DNA of 64,000 nucleotides. It comes from Bacillus vallismortis. Lineage in GTDB: Bacteria; Bacillota; Bacilli; Bacillales; Bacillaceae. The position numbers and the translations under genes were made by a program. The notes below the pieces were generated by a model. That model saw only the letters and a list, made by a program, of their open reading frames with translations. It was not told where the DNA came from and ran no database searches. Numbering within the stretch: the first letter of the stretch is position 1; every line of letters begins with the position of its first letter. Below are positions 38,521 to 46,299 of the stretch, in pieces. The stretch lies in contig NZ_CP026362.1 in assembly GCF_004116955.1 (NCBI RefSeq), forward strand, positions 1,652,501-1,716,500. Reading direction: 5' to 3'.

Positions 38521-39402
38521 TTATAGAGAACCCCAGATAGATTTACCACCTGTATGTCCAGTTTTTTCATGTATAGTTCTATTTACTAATTGCAATCTGC
38601 CTGTATTTTCATGATGGTGCCATATATACCCTCGTGGAGTTTTCCCATTTTTAATGTCTTGAATCTGATACTTATTAAATTTTTTCGCATGCTCCCAAGT
38701 ATTAATTGCCTTCTTCAAAGATGCGTTTGCATTTTTAAACTGAGTACTATTTGAAGATTTAATTAGACTCATAGGGAGATTGTAATTGTATTTAGATGCG
38801 AAAACAGGAAAACCTTTAGAATTAAATTTTACACCAGTCTTAGGGTGCTTCTTTCCTGCGAGCTTACCATTTCTGACTGCAATTTTCTTTGTTGTTGACT
38901 TTAACGTCTGCTTAACTAAGAGCTTACCTCCGACACGACTAACAACAGCAATTGCAGGTGGAATTAACCAAGCCCATTGAGCATGATAAGATTCATCCTC
39001 ACCTACATCATCAGTTTCTGGTTCAGTGGCGCTTTCAGTCGGAGTTACAACATTCTCTTCAAATTCACTATCAGGAACACTTTCGTCTTCAATGATTTCT
39101 TCTTGCGCTGCGTCCTCTAATAAATTTTCATCTTCATAGACTGGAGCATCTACTAAATTATTATAATACGAATCTTCCGAAACATCAGAGTAATCTTCGT
39201 ATGATTCCTCTTCGTAGTTAAAGTCATCCTCATACTCTTCATACTCGGAATCAACCGGATTTTCATCTGATCCTTGAACTGACTCTGTTCCAGATTGAAC
39301 CGGCTGTTCAATTGACTGTGCTTCAGCAAAGTTCGGCAATACAAAAGTTAGCAGCAGGAGCAAACTCAAAACGACACTCAAAATCTTCTGATAGCTTTTC
39401 AT
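38521..39402 (-). CDS. Secreted toxin with C-terminal WHH nuclease domain
   Basis: A 293-residue protein. Signal peptide in residues 1-28 (VLSLLLLLTFVLPNFAEA). Residues about 30-140 are extremely acidic (runs of E/D/S/Y), like a spacer or inhibitory prodomain. The last 100 residues are basic and end with the WHH-type nuclease motif: TPRGYIWHHHENTGRLQLV and a final THEKTGHTGG-like segment (IHEKTGHTGGKSIWG). It is preceded in the operon by the SUKH gene at 39495, a likely immunity protein. Secretion via Sec plus a toxin tip suggests an interbacterial toxin of the lysogen. Confidence 0.75.
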   Translation of the reverse strand: MKSYQKILSVVLSLLLLLTFVLPNFAEAQSIEQPVQSGTESVQGSDENPVDSEYEEYEDDFNYEEESYEDYSDVSEDSYYNNLVDAPVYEDENLLEDAAQEEIIEDESVPDSEFEENVVTPTESATEPETDDVGEDESYHAQWAWLIPPAIAVVSRVGGKLLVKQTLKSTTKKIAVRNGKLAGKKHPKTGVKFNSKGFPVFASKYNYNLPMSLIKSSNSTQFKNANASLKKAINTWEHAKKFNKYQIQDIKNGKTPRGYIWHHHENTGRLQLVNRTIHEKTGHTGGKSIWGSL

Positions 39403-39494
39403 TAATTTCCTCTTTTCTTTAGGATTTTTAACACATTTCCATTCTAGTACAAATGATGTTAAAAATAAACAAAAAGAGGAAAATTATACTCATT

Positions 39495-40334
39495 TTACAA
39501 GAAGTCTTTGAGTTGATCTAATATAATCTCAGTATCTTCATTTTCAGACTTTCCTAACTCATTAACAGCTTCTTGTACGACAGCTCTTAGATTATTTGAT
39601 TGTATTTGAGGTGAATATGAAGAAACAATCGACATCAAAACGTCAGCCAATTCAAAAGCCATGTCACCTTGTGCTCCTATAGAATTATCTTTAATAATGT
39701 TCAGCAACCACTTTAGGTCTTCAACACTTTGGATTGGAAAAAGAGAAAGCCTATGAATCTCCATGGGGTTCTTATTAGCCAGGAGTTTTTCGACTTCTTC
39801 CTTCTGAATAGCATCTGGATCATTTGGATCAATACTTAGAATTTCATCAAAATCTAAATTTTCGTCTTCTTGAACTTCTTCGTATTCGTGTGTATAGAGT
39901 TTAGATAAGAATTCATCAAATGAATCTGCAATCTTAAAATCATTATTAAATTCAAGATCAAAGTAATGAACAGGTGGATTTTCATTAGTTAGACGATAAT
40001 CTAACGCAACCCAATTATGTCCATCCCCCTGTATTAACAATAATCTTTGTGGTAGACCCCACTCTTTTATTAGATATTCACTTTCTAAAATCCCCAGATC
40101 CTTTCCTATTCCTCTAATATGATCAACTCCAATATGGTCGTCTGCCCACGATGTTTCCTGATCTGTTGGGTATGCATTAAAATTAATCAATCCACCATTT
40201 TGTTGGATAATCAATTTTTTATATTGTTCAGGTAAAGTTAGATTTAACTCTTGTTCAACATTCTTTATTTCATCTTCACTAATGTCTTTTAACCTAAAAG
40301 GATCATATTCACTGTTCTCCCAAAACTCACTCAT
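39495..40334 (-). CDS. SUKH immunity protein with C-terminal extension
   Basis: A 279-residue protein. Residues 1-140 are a SUKH domain: ISEDEIKNVEQELNLTLPEQYKKLIIQQNGG, and LLLIQGDGHNWVALDYR. The C-terminal extension (about 150-279) is acidic and helical (QEEVEKLLANKNPMEIHRLSL). It lies 92 bp upstream of the WHH-nuclease gene, probably as its immunity protein, made first. The extension is unusual for the family and could provide specificity. Confidence 0.8.
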   Translation of the reverse strand: MSEFWENSEYDPFRLKDISEDEIKNVEQELNLTLPEQYKKLIIQQNGGLINFNAYPTDQETSWADDHIGVDHIRGIGKDLGILESEYLIKEWGLPQRLLLIQGDGHNWVALDYRLTNENPPVHYFDLEFNNDFKIADSFDEFLSKLYTHEYEEVQEDENLDFDEILSIDPNDPDAIQKEEVEKLLANKNPMEIHRLSLFPIQSVEDLKWLLNIIKDNSIGAQGDMAFELADVLMSIVSSYSPQIQSNNLRAVVQEAVNELGKSENEDTEIILDQLKDFL

Positions 40335-40347
40335 AGTATTACCTCCT

Positions 40348-40485
40348 ATGCGCTATGCAATGATTCTCCAAGACTATACGCTTTTAAATTCGGAAAGTTT
40401 TATCAAAGTTGTGATGGAAAATAAAACAGACGGTGATGTTCTTCACATGAGGCTTATCTTAGAAGAAAAGCCAGAGAGTATGTGA
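40348..40485 (+). CDS. Possible small protein or gene remnant
   Basis: A 45-residue frame (MRYAMILQDYTLLNSESFIK...LILEEKPESM) with protein-like composition. It has no ribosome site, because the sequence before the ATG is the reverse of the SUKH gene's own site. A hairpin (CCAGAGAGT with ACTCTCTGG, 40471-40499) follows. It may be the 3' end of a lost gene. The stretch 40500-40600 holds nothing recognisable. Confidence 0.3.
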   Translation: MRYAMILQDYTLLNSESFIKVVMENKTDGDVLHMRLILEEKPESM

Positions 40486-40600
40486 GGGAACTCTCTGGCC
40501 TATAGTGGCTGATATACCAACTATGATACATCTATAGGATACTTTATATTTGTGATGTATTCAAGATAAGATATATTTTATTGTTTAATGACCAGTTGAG

Positions 40601-40813
40601 TTACGCCTGATATCTCCTGCTGCTACTAGAACCAACATTTCTAAAGAGTAAGGAAGCAATCAAAGCTAAAACAAAATAAACAACTACAAACCCGCCCCAG
40701 AAGAAAAGCGCTTCATCGAATGGAAATCCAAATAGTCTAAAAATAACCCTGTGAACAATACCGGTAATAATAATCAGGATACTTGAAGATATTGCAAAAG
40801 TAATATGTTTCAT
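40601..40813 (-). CDS. Two-segment membrane protein of the bacteriocin operon
   Basis: 70 residues from ATG 40813 (AAGGAG 9 nt upstream). Two membrane segments: ITFAISSSILIIITGIVH and FWGGFVVVYFVLALIASLLF, then a Ser/Arg tail. It follows the ABC ATPase gene by 13 bp, so it is the last gene of the bacteriocin operon. An immunity role is plausible by location. Confidence 0.6.
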   Translation of the reverse strand: MKHITFAISSSILIIITGIVHRVIFRLFGFPFDEALFFWGGFVVVYFVLALIASLLFRNVGSSSSRRYQA

Positions 40814-40826
40814 CAAGAACAACTCC

Positions 40827-41447
40827 TTACGAAAGATTTATTACTCTATCAGAGCAGTTAGCTATTTCTGGATCATGCGTTACACATATGATTGTTTTCC
40901 CCATTTCTTTCAACTGATGGAAAAGAGAAAGAATAATGTTCTTGTTGTACTCATCAAGGTTTCCGGTCGGTTCATCGGCCAAAATGATATCGCAGGGTTT
41001 TAGAATAATCCTGGCTATTGCTACACGCTGTTGCTCACCACCGCTCAACTGGTATACCTTTTTCTTTAAAAAGCTTTTATCTAAGCCTACCATCTCTAGA
41101 GCTTCAGATAGCTTGTTTTTGTCAAAGTCTTTTGCGTATGCTGTGGAAAGCAATAAATTCGTTAATACAGTTTCATTATCCATAAGCACATAGTTTTGAA
41201 AGATATATCCTAAATTCTCTCTCCTTAACTTCATCACCTCTTTAGATTTAGGATTTTCATAGCCTAAAATCACAACTTTACCTTCATCTGGGTAATCTAA
41301 GAGGCTGATTATATTTAGAAGAGTGGTTTTGCCAGAACCGCTCTTGCCAACAATAGAAACGAATTCATTTTCCTCTATGTGAATTGAAAAGTTAGAAAGA
41401 ACTGATTTTCCATCAAAACTTTTGGATATGCTTTTAAGTTCGATCAT
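40827..41447 (-). CDS. ABC transporter ATP-binding protein (MacB/LolD-type) for a lactococcin-972-like bacteriocin
   Basis: A 206-residue ATPase with Walker A (GKSGSGKTT, about 34-42), Q-loop NYVLMDNETV, signature LSGGEQQRVAIARIILK (about 137), Walker B ILADEPTGNLDEYNK (about 158) and switch His in CVTHDPEIA. The family is the lipoprotein/bacteriocin-exporting type. It overlaps the permease gene by ATGA. With the permease it likely exports the bacteriocin or confers immunity to it. Confidence 0.88.
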   Translation of the reverse strand: MIELKSISKSFDGKSVLSNFSIHIEENEFVSIVGKSGSGKTTLLNIISLLDYPDEGKVVILGYENPKSKEVMKLRRENLGYIFQNYVLMDNETVLTNLLLSTAYAKDFDKNKLSEALEMVGLDKSFLKKKVYQLSGGEQQRVAIARIILKPCDIILADEPTGNLDEYNKNIILSLFHQLKEMGKTIICVTHDPEIANCSDRVINLS

Positions 41448-43615
41448 AATCTGTCTCCTTTTAAAATCTTATTCATGTTTTTCCTGTTCAAATAAAGGCT
41501 GAGGAAATACAGAATAATCATCTCAATTCCAATGAACAATACAATCAAGCCTATTAATTCATAGATTTTATAATAAATAATAAAGCAGATTCCGATCAGA
41601 CAGTTAGATACAGTCGACAATATGATTAAGCTCTTATTTCTAGCCCAGTATGAATATCCAAATATCTCTTTAAGGTAAAGTCGATACGCATTTGCACTGT
41701 AGTATGACCATATATAAGAGATAAGGAAGGCTACTGACAATATGAGTGTTATAGTTAATCCAATTAGATTCTGGATGAACTGATTTTGAATTCGTGCTAT
41801 TTGGTCGCTTAATTCTTGATAGACTGATATCGCAGAACCAATCAGCTCTCTTGTATCTGTTTTATCTAAGTAAGGGATGATGTGGTCATATGCCATACCT
41901 TTTGAGGTATCAGAAAAGAATAAACTTGAGGTTGCATATGCACCTATAACTGATGAATCAACATTATCAGTGAATACAGTTGCAATTGGATCAACAATAT
42001 TGTTTTTATTGTTGCCGAGCGTACTGTTATAAGTGAAGTATTCTTGATTATTTTGTGTAAATATTATATTGATTTCCAACTGATCTTTTTCCAGTGTATT
42101 TAATGGATGCTGGATTTCTTTGTTATACATATTGTCTACTTCAACCTTATCAAAGAAAAATTGATCTTTGTAAGCTTTGAGGATTTTTTCTTTATACTTA
42201 GCGTATTTTTTTGGAACAAGTAAATTCAATGTGTTTTGATCGAGAGTTAATTGTTTTTCAGTAATCGTTTTTCCGTTAACTCCTTTAATGGTGTTTACTT
42301 TTAAATAATTAGGACTGATCGTTACGCTTCTTCCCGATGGTGAATAAATTTCATTTTCTTTGGTTGTATTCAATGTATAGAAATAAACTGGAGTTTTCCC
42401 ATTCATTTTCAGTATTCCATAGTTTTGAGCATCCATTATAAACGCATCTTTATGTCTTTCTAATTCATGATAAAGCTTTCGTACCTTCTCGTTTTTTTCT
42501 CTATCAATTTTTAAATCACTGTAGTTCAAACCTGTATTAGCAAAACTGGTTTTATAAACTGTTTGTGTCTTATTCCAGTAAGATTGATTGTCTAGCCGTT
42601 GTTTTAAATCGAACAAATTAGAGAGGGATGAAGCAAAAATATTAAAAAGTAGGATTGTCACAATTAACTTAAAACCCAATGACAGCCATTGAAACTTTTT
42701 AAATGGTATGCCGCCTTTTATCGTGGCGCTTATATTGCTGTTGTTATATAAAATCAAAGTAACAATAATTGTGTATATCATCATTGAGAATGTCACAATC
42801 AGTGCATTTCGCATGTACATTTTAACGTACACTGATAACCAGTCGTTTAGGTTGAATATAAAAGCCAGAATTACAATAAGAAGGGCGCCGCAAATTATAA
42901 TCATAACAAGTGGTTTTAAAAACATTTTTGGGAAAGTTAACAGCGATTTGGTTTTTGAATATCCCCATAGCTTCTGTAAGAGAAGTTGCTTGCGATTCTT
43001 AATTACGAAATAAAGTATGCCAATAAATAAGATTAACATGGAAAGCAAAGCTAACAAGAGTAATGCGGTGCTGAACACAGCAGAGTCATTTAAACTGATG
43101 TTTTCTTCCATACTAACATTGCCATAGTCTGAGAATAGCTTTTTAGCTTGTTCAATTACATCTTCATCCTCGGATGAAATATAAAATCTATTTCCTAACC
43201 CTACGTTGTTTATTTGGTTTAAATTGAAGTATCTAATTTTCCATGTTGATAAAGGGAAATCAATAGTACCAATCAAATTTTCATCTGATCCATTTGCTGT
43301 TTTATTGAAATTAGATATGAACCTATCTCCTATTTTGATTGAAGGTTCATTCTTAAGGTTTGAAGCGTAGATATTTAAGGTCTTCTCGTCTAAAAAATTG
43401 TATTGAGTAATATTCACGTTTTCTTTTTTTGAAAATTCAGCTATTTTCTTAATGAAATCATCATTTTTAAAGTGTGCTTTGTTGTAATTAATAATTAAAG
43501 TTTGTTTATTAGAGAATAAAGTATAAAAAACTTGCTTATTCAAAGTATAGTGATAGCTGGATATGTTCATTGAGAGTAAAAATAGAATGAACAATATATA
43601 AATCGTTTTCTTCAT
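41444..43615 (-). CDS. Bacteriocin-associated ABC permease (DUF1430 type)
   Basis: A 723-residue protein from ATG 43615 (GGAGG 7 nt upstream). Topology: N-terminal segment (IYILFILFLLSMNISSY), an extracytoplasmic domain (about 25-180), three to four segments at about 185-360, a second large external domain (about 370-620), and final segments (FIQNLIGLTITLILSVAFLISYIW onwards). This is the layout of permeases encoded next to lactococcin-972-family bacteriocins. It overlaps the ATPase gene, and the bacteriocin gene is upstream, separated by a terminator-like hairpin. Confidence 0.8.
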   Translation of the reverse strand: MKKTIYILFILFLLSMNISSYHYTLNKQVFYTLFSNKQTLIINYNKAHFKNDDFIKKIAEFSKKENVNITQYNFLDEKTLNIYASNLKNEPSIKIGDRFISNFNKTANGSDENLIGTIDFPLSTWKIRYFNLNQINNVGLGNRFYISSEDEDVIEQAKKLFSDYGNVSMEENISLNDSAVFSTALLLLALLSMLILFIGILYFVIKNRKQLLLQKLWGYSKTKSLLTFPKMFLKPLVMIIICGALLIVILAFIFNLNDWLSVYVKMYMRNALIVTFSMMIYTIIVTLILYNNSNISATIKGGIPFKKFQWLSLGFKLIVTILLFNIFASSLSNLFDLKQRLDNQSYWNKTQTVYKTSFANTGLNYSDLKIDREKNEKVRKLYHELERHKDAFIMDAQNYGILKMNGKTPVYFYTLNTTKENEIYSPSGRSVTISPNYLKVNTIKGVNGKTITEKQLTLDQNTLNLLVPKKYAKYKEKILKAYKDQFFFDKVEVDNMYNKEIQHPLNTLEKDQLEINIIFTQNNQEYFTYNSTLGNNKNNIVDPIATVFTDNVDSSVIGAYATSSLFFSDTSKGMAYDHIIPYLDKTDTRELIGSAISVYQELSDQIARIQNQFIQNLIGLTITLILSVAFLISYIWSYYSANAYRLYLKEIFGYSYWARNKSLIILSTVSNCLIGICFIIYYKIYELIGLIVLFIGIEMIILYFLSLYLNRKNMNKILKGDRL

Positions 43616-43627
43616 TGGATAGCCTCC

Positions 43628-43672
43628 ATAAAAAAAATCCGGTGCCTTATATTCAAGTTTTGACGGCACCGG
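43628..43672 (-). terminator. Attenuator-type terminator between bacteriocin and ABC genes
   Basis: On the minus strand CCGGTGCC (43672-43665) pairs with GGCACCGG (43646-43639), followed by a run of eight T (43637-43630), then directly the permease's ribosome site. It would lower permease expression relative to the bacteriocin. Confidence 0.8.
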
Positions 43673-43707
43673 AAGATAGATTAGAGATCTCTTTGTTATT
43701 GTCTGTT

Positions 43708-44073
43708 TTATTTCGTATCCCAAAAAGCCCTATTTCCCCAAAGAGTTGTATACACTGAAGCGTAGGTATACCCTTCATCTTTTTTCTTCCATTTAGATGA
43801 AAAGTACCTTTCTCCGCCAGCCGCTGCACTTGATTTGTGAGTCTTTTTAGTATGATTGTAATTGGATTTAGTTTGCCCACCTTCGAAACCATGATACCAA
43901 GTACCGCCACCCGCTTTTTCTTTAGTCAATTTCATGACTTGTATTAAATCCCTTGTTTCATCCAAGTTAACTTCTCCGTGTGTAGCCTCATCTGAAGAAC
44001 TAGCAAAAACGACAGAAGATGATACTAGTAAAGTAGCTCCCAACACCATTGAAGCAAAAACCTTCTTTTTCAA
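43708..44073 (-). CDS. Lactococcin-972-like bacteriocin precursor
   Basis: A 121-residue precursor with Sec signal peptide (about 1-25, VFASMVLGATLLVSSSVVFASS). The mature part has family hallmarks: GGGTWYHGFEGGQTKSNY near the middle, SSAAAGGERYFSSKW, and the end SVYTTLWGNRAFWDTK. Lactococcin 972 inhibits septum formation by binding lipid II. Its neighbours (large permease, ATPase, small membrane protein) are the usual companions. AAAGGAGAGG precedes the ATG. Confidence 0.85.
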   Translation of the reverse strand: MKKKVFASMVLGATLLVSSSVVFASSSDEATHGEVNLDETRDLIQVMKLTKEKAGGGTWYHGFEGGQTKSNYNHTKKTHKSSAAAGGERYFSSKWKKKDEGYTYASVYTTLWGNRAFWDTK

Positions 44074-44509
44074 TATAACCTCTCCTTTTTGTTTTCACAA
44101 GAAAATATACTGCATTCTTTCTTGTCAAGTATGAGTATTACACTTAAAAAATTATGTCACTTCGTGTTGAAAAGACCTTCAATACCAACATGACGAACCA
44201 CGAAAAAAACTGATTATGTTACCATATCCCCCCTTCTCAAACACCCAATATAAGGAAGTATTGGGTTTATTTGATCATACAATGACTTTTAACCTTTTTC
44301 AAGTTCAAATTCCCATGAGATTAGTAAGCGAAGACATAAGGTGATGTAAGCGTGGAAAGTTGAGAGTTAAATAACTTTTTCGCTCAAATCAGGGATAGAT
44401 ATGCATCATATAGTTATAGAGGAAAAGAAAAAAACCACTCTTGATTAACAGAGTGACTTTATGAATGTGTTCTATATAAAACTCTTTAAAATGTGAATTT
44501 TATTTAGAA
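44074..44509. other. Noncoding stretch between bacteriocin and membrane peptide genes
   Basis: No open frame is convincing. It contains the bacteriocin leader and an inverted repeat near 44247-44272 (ACCCAATA with TATTGGGT). The rest is A/T-rich and unstructured to my reading. Confidence 0.4.
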
Positions 44510-44746
44510 TCACCCCCTAATAACTATGTATATAAACCTTAATTTCTTTCTAATAACAAAAATATAAATTTGTTGTACAGCAATAATGAGCAGTAGAAGG
44601 ATTATTACCCATACATTAATGTTCAGGTTAAGCAAAAATGTTCCGATGGCTGGGAATAATTTAGGAAACATAGCAATTAATATATCTTTGATTTCACCAA
44701 TAGTAGCGATGATTAGTGATAAAATTGCGATTTGTGTTTGATCCAT
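44510..44746 (-). CDS. Small membrane protein near the prophage end
   Basis: A 78-residue protein with strong AGGAGG before the ATG. Two hydrophobic stretches: ILSLIIATIGEIKDILIAMF and WVIILLLLIIAVQQIYIFVI, and a basic tail. Topology resembles small holin-like or exclusion proteins. It could belong with the bacteriocin unit, but a gap of about 430 bp with a repeat separates them. Family unknown. Confidence 0.6.
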   Translation of the reverse strand: MDQTQIAILSLIIATIGEIKDILIAMFPKLFPAIGTFLLNLNINVWVIILLLLIIAVQQIYIFVIRKKLRFIYIVIRG

Positions 44747-44907
44747 TATTCTTTCCTCCTATAATTCTCATTAGAATTTTATTGAGAGTTAAGTGCAACC
44801 TTACTCACAAACATTATAGATAGTTAGTTGAGATATTTAACAACGCTGTGGAAGCCTTGTTTATCCCAGAATTACTCACCCCTCTCTAATAGCCTCAATA
44901 GATAATA

Positions 44908-45217
44908 CCGTCGACTTTTGCTAATCGCACAATACAGCGAAAAAATTTTCCGTCATTATTAGTTGCGTATAGACTTTCCAAGACGGACAACCATTCATTT
45001 GAACTTCTACCTACACTTATAAAATGGGTATAGTAACGGTCATTGACATCGAATTTAAAAATAAATTTCTCCCATCATAATATAACTGCGTAGCGACCTC
45101 CGGAATGGCACAACCTTTTCATAAATAACTGCATATAAACTTTGAAAAACGGACACTTTTCGCTGGAATTTTTTCGTCCTCACTTATAGATGCGTAAATA
45201 CTACGGAAAATGGACAA
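44908..45217. repeat. Six degenerate direct repeats at about 60-bp spacing, close to the prophage end
   Basis: A core of about 27 bp, roughly TGCGTATAnACTttc-nAAnnnGGACAA, recurs with ends near 44932, 44990, 45049, 45113, 45156 and 45217 (spacings 58, 59, 64, 43, 61). The clearest copies are 44963-44990 and 45129-45156; the first is weak. Linkers share ACTTATA before several cores. There is no coding frame. They could be repressor operators, recombination accessory sites, or the SPbeta repeated elements described for this phage group; the last cannot be checked here. Confidence 0.6.
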
Positions 45218-45246
45218 AAAAATCCCCCGTCTTTAAAGACGAGGTC
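45215..45246 (-). terminator. Terminator after the HTH-like gene
   Basis: The perfect palindrome GTCTTTAAAGAC with flanking CCTC/GGGG pairs (45224-45243), followed on the minus strand by a run of T (plus A-run 45215-45222). Confidence 0.8.
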
Positions 45247-45332
45247 GGAATCATGTTAAAATTCATTTTATTTTATTATAAACTCGTTATATTCGCCAAC
45301 ATGTATACCGTTCTAACAAGACTTTCCACTCC

Positions 45333-45626
45333 TCAACTCTTATATTGATTTTTAAAGGTTAAGTGTTTAATTCCCTGATCCTTAAAAACTTGACGAATAT
45401 AAGGTGGAGAATAATCGTAAGCCCGACTAATTTCCTTCAAGCTCATTTTCTTATTGAAATGTAGATCATAAAGGAAAGCAAAGTCCTTAGATCGTCTACG
45501 CTTAGACAACTCCTGAAATGAAAGCTTGTCCACATTTTGAGCTTTAAATAAATCTAAAATAATCCAATCAGAAATATTTAGTTTCTTAGAAATCTCTCCT
45601 ACAGTTTTAAGCTCTTCAAAATGCAT
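45333..45626 (-). CDS. Small HTH-like phage protein directly downstream of the spoVK fragment
   Basis: 97 residues from ATG 45626. Two helix-turn-helix-like parts: TVGEISKKLNISDWIILDLF and MSLKEISRAYDYSPPYIRQVF, with a basic centre (SKRRRSKDF). The ATG has no clear ribosome site. The frame stays open for at least 37 codons upstream, up to the junction with spoVK (about 45737). So in the circular phage this may be the 3' part of a longer gene, split by integration. The paired HTH resembles DNA-binding tails of phage endonucleases. A role as excision factor is conceivable given the location, but unproven. Confidence 0.6.
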   Translation of the reverse strand: MHFEELKTVGEISKKLNISDWIILDLFKAQNVDKLSFQELSKRRRSKDFAFLYDLHFNKKMSLKEISRAYDYSPPYIRQVFKDQGIKHLTFKNQYKS

Positions 45627-45649
45627 TTTCTTGATCTCATTAAATCGCT

Positions 45650-46291
45650 CTAAATATCGCTGCCATACGTATTCATGCTGACGTTGAGGCTGGGGGATAT
45701 CAAGTTGGGAAGTAACATAAAAGTTAAAACCTTGTTCTTGACGAGCGTGTCGATCGCTTCTTTCCCAAAGTCCTTTTCTCCGCCTCTCGCCAGCGAGTAG
45801 GCTTCGTCTATAAACAAAATGCCGCCTAATGACTTTTTGATCAAATCTCTCGTTTTTTGGGCGGTGTGCCCGATATATTCCCCTACCAGATCAGCCCGCT
45901 CCGCTTCTATCAGGTGGCCTTTTGACAGGACATTCATTTCAAAGAACAGCCTGCCGATCAGCCGCGCAACCGTTGTTTTTCCTGTTCCCGGATTTCCTTT
46001 AAACATCATGTGCAGCGCTTGCTTCCCCACCTTCAAGCCTTGCTCTGCGCGTTTTTGGTTCACAAAAATCCAGGCGTATATTTCCTTGATATTGCGTTTC
46101 ATTTCCTCCATCCCAACTAGTGCGCTCATCTCTTTTTCGATTTCCTTTAAAATGCCGTGCTTCGCTTCGTTTTTTTGCAATGCAGCTTGATATTCCGCCT
46201 CTGCCTCAGCATTCGTCAGCACCTGCTTTTGTCCGTTAAGAATAATGTTGATCTGTCCGTTGTTTTTATATGTCACAGCGCGCTCCAACAT
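45650..46291 (-). pseudogene. spoVK: spoVK 5' part, interrupted by prophage
   Basis: SpoVK (about 322 residues intact) is a mother-cell AAA+ ATPase needed for late spore maturation. Here residues 1-185 are native: MLERAVTYKNN, Walker A GNPGTGKT (about 99-106), Walker B ILFIDEA (about 158-164). After DTLVK the frame enters phage DNA for 29 residues (NKVLTFMLLPN...) and stops at 45650. Sensor 1, arginine finger and C-terminal lid are missing, so the product cannot act as an ATPase unless the prophage excises. GAGAGGTG precedes the start. The frame opens with GTG at 46297 and ATG at 46291; the latter fits the known start. Confidence 0.88.
45725..45745. other. Prophage-chromosome junction (attachment site) inside spoVK
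   Basis: The SpoVK protein sequence as remembered continues KHMEDKQHEF after DTLVK. Here it changes to KNKVLTFM at about 45737, and everything leftward is phage-like. The junction lies within or next to GACACGCTCGTCAAGAAC (minus strand, 45751-45734). The exact core needs the other prophage end, outside the window. Confidence 0.75.
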
Positions 46292-46299
46292 TTTCACCT

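Noticed and set aside
44095-44130. TTGACA and TATATT on the minus strand as the bacteriocin promoter
   Set aside because: The spacer is only 13 bp, too short for sigma-A; kept out of the feature list.
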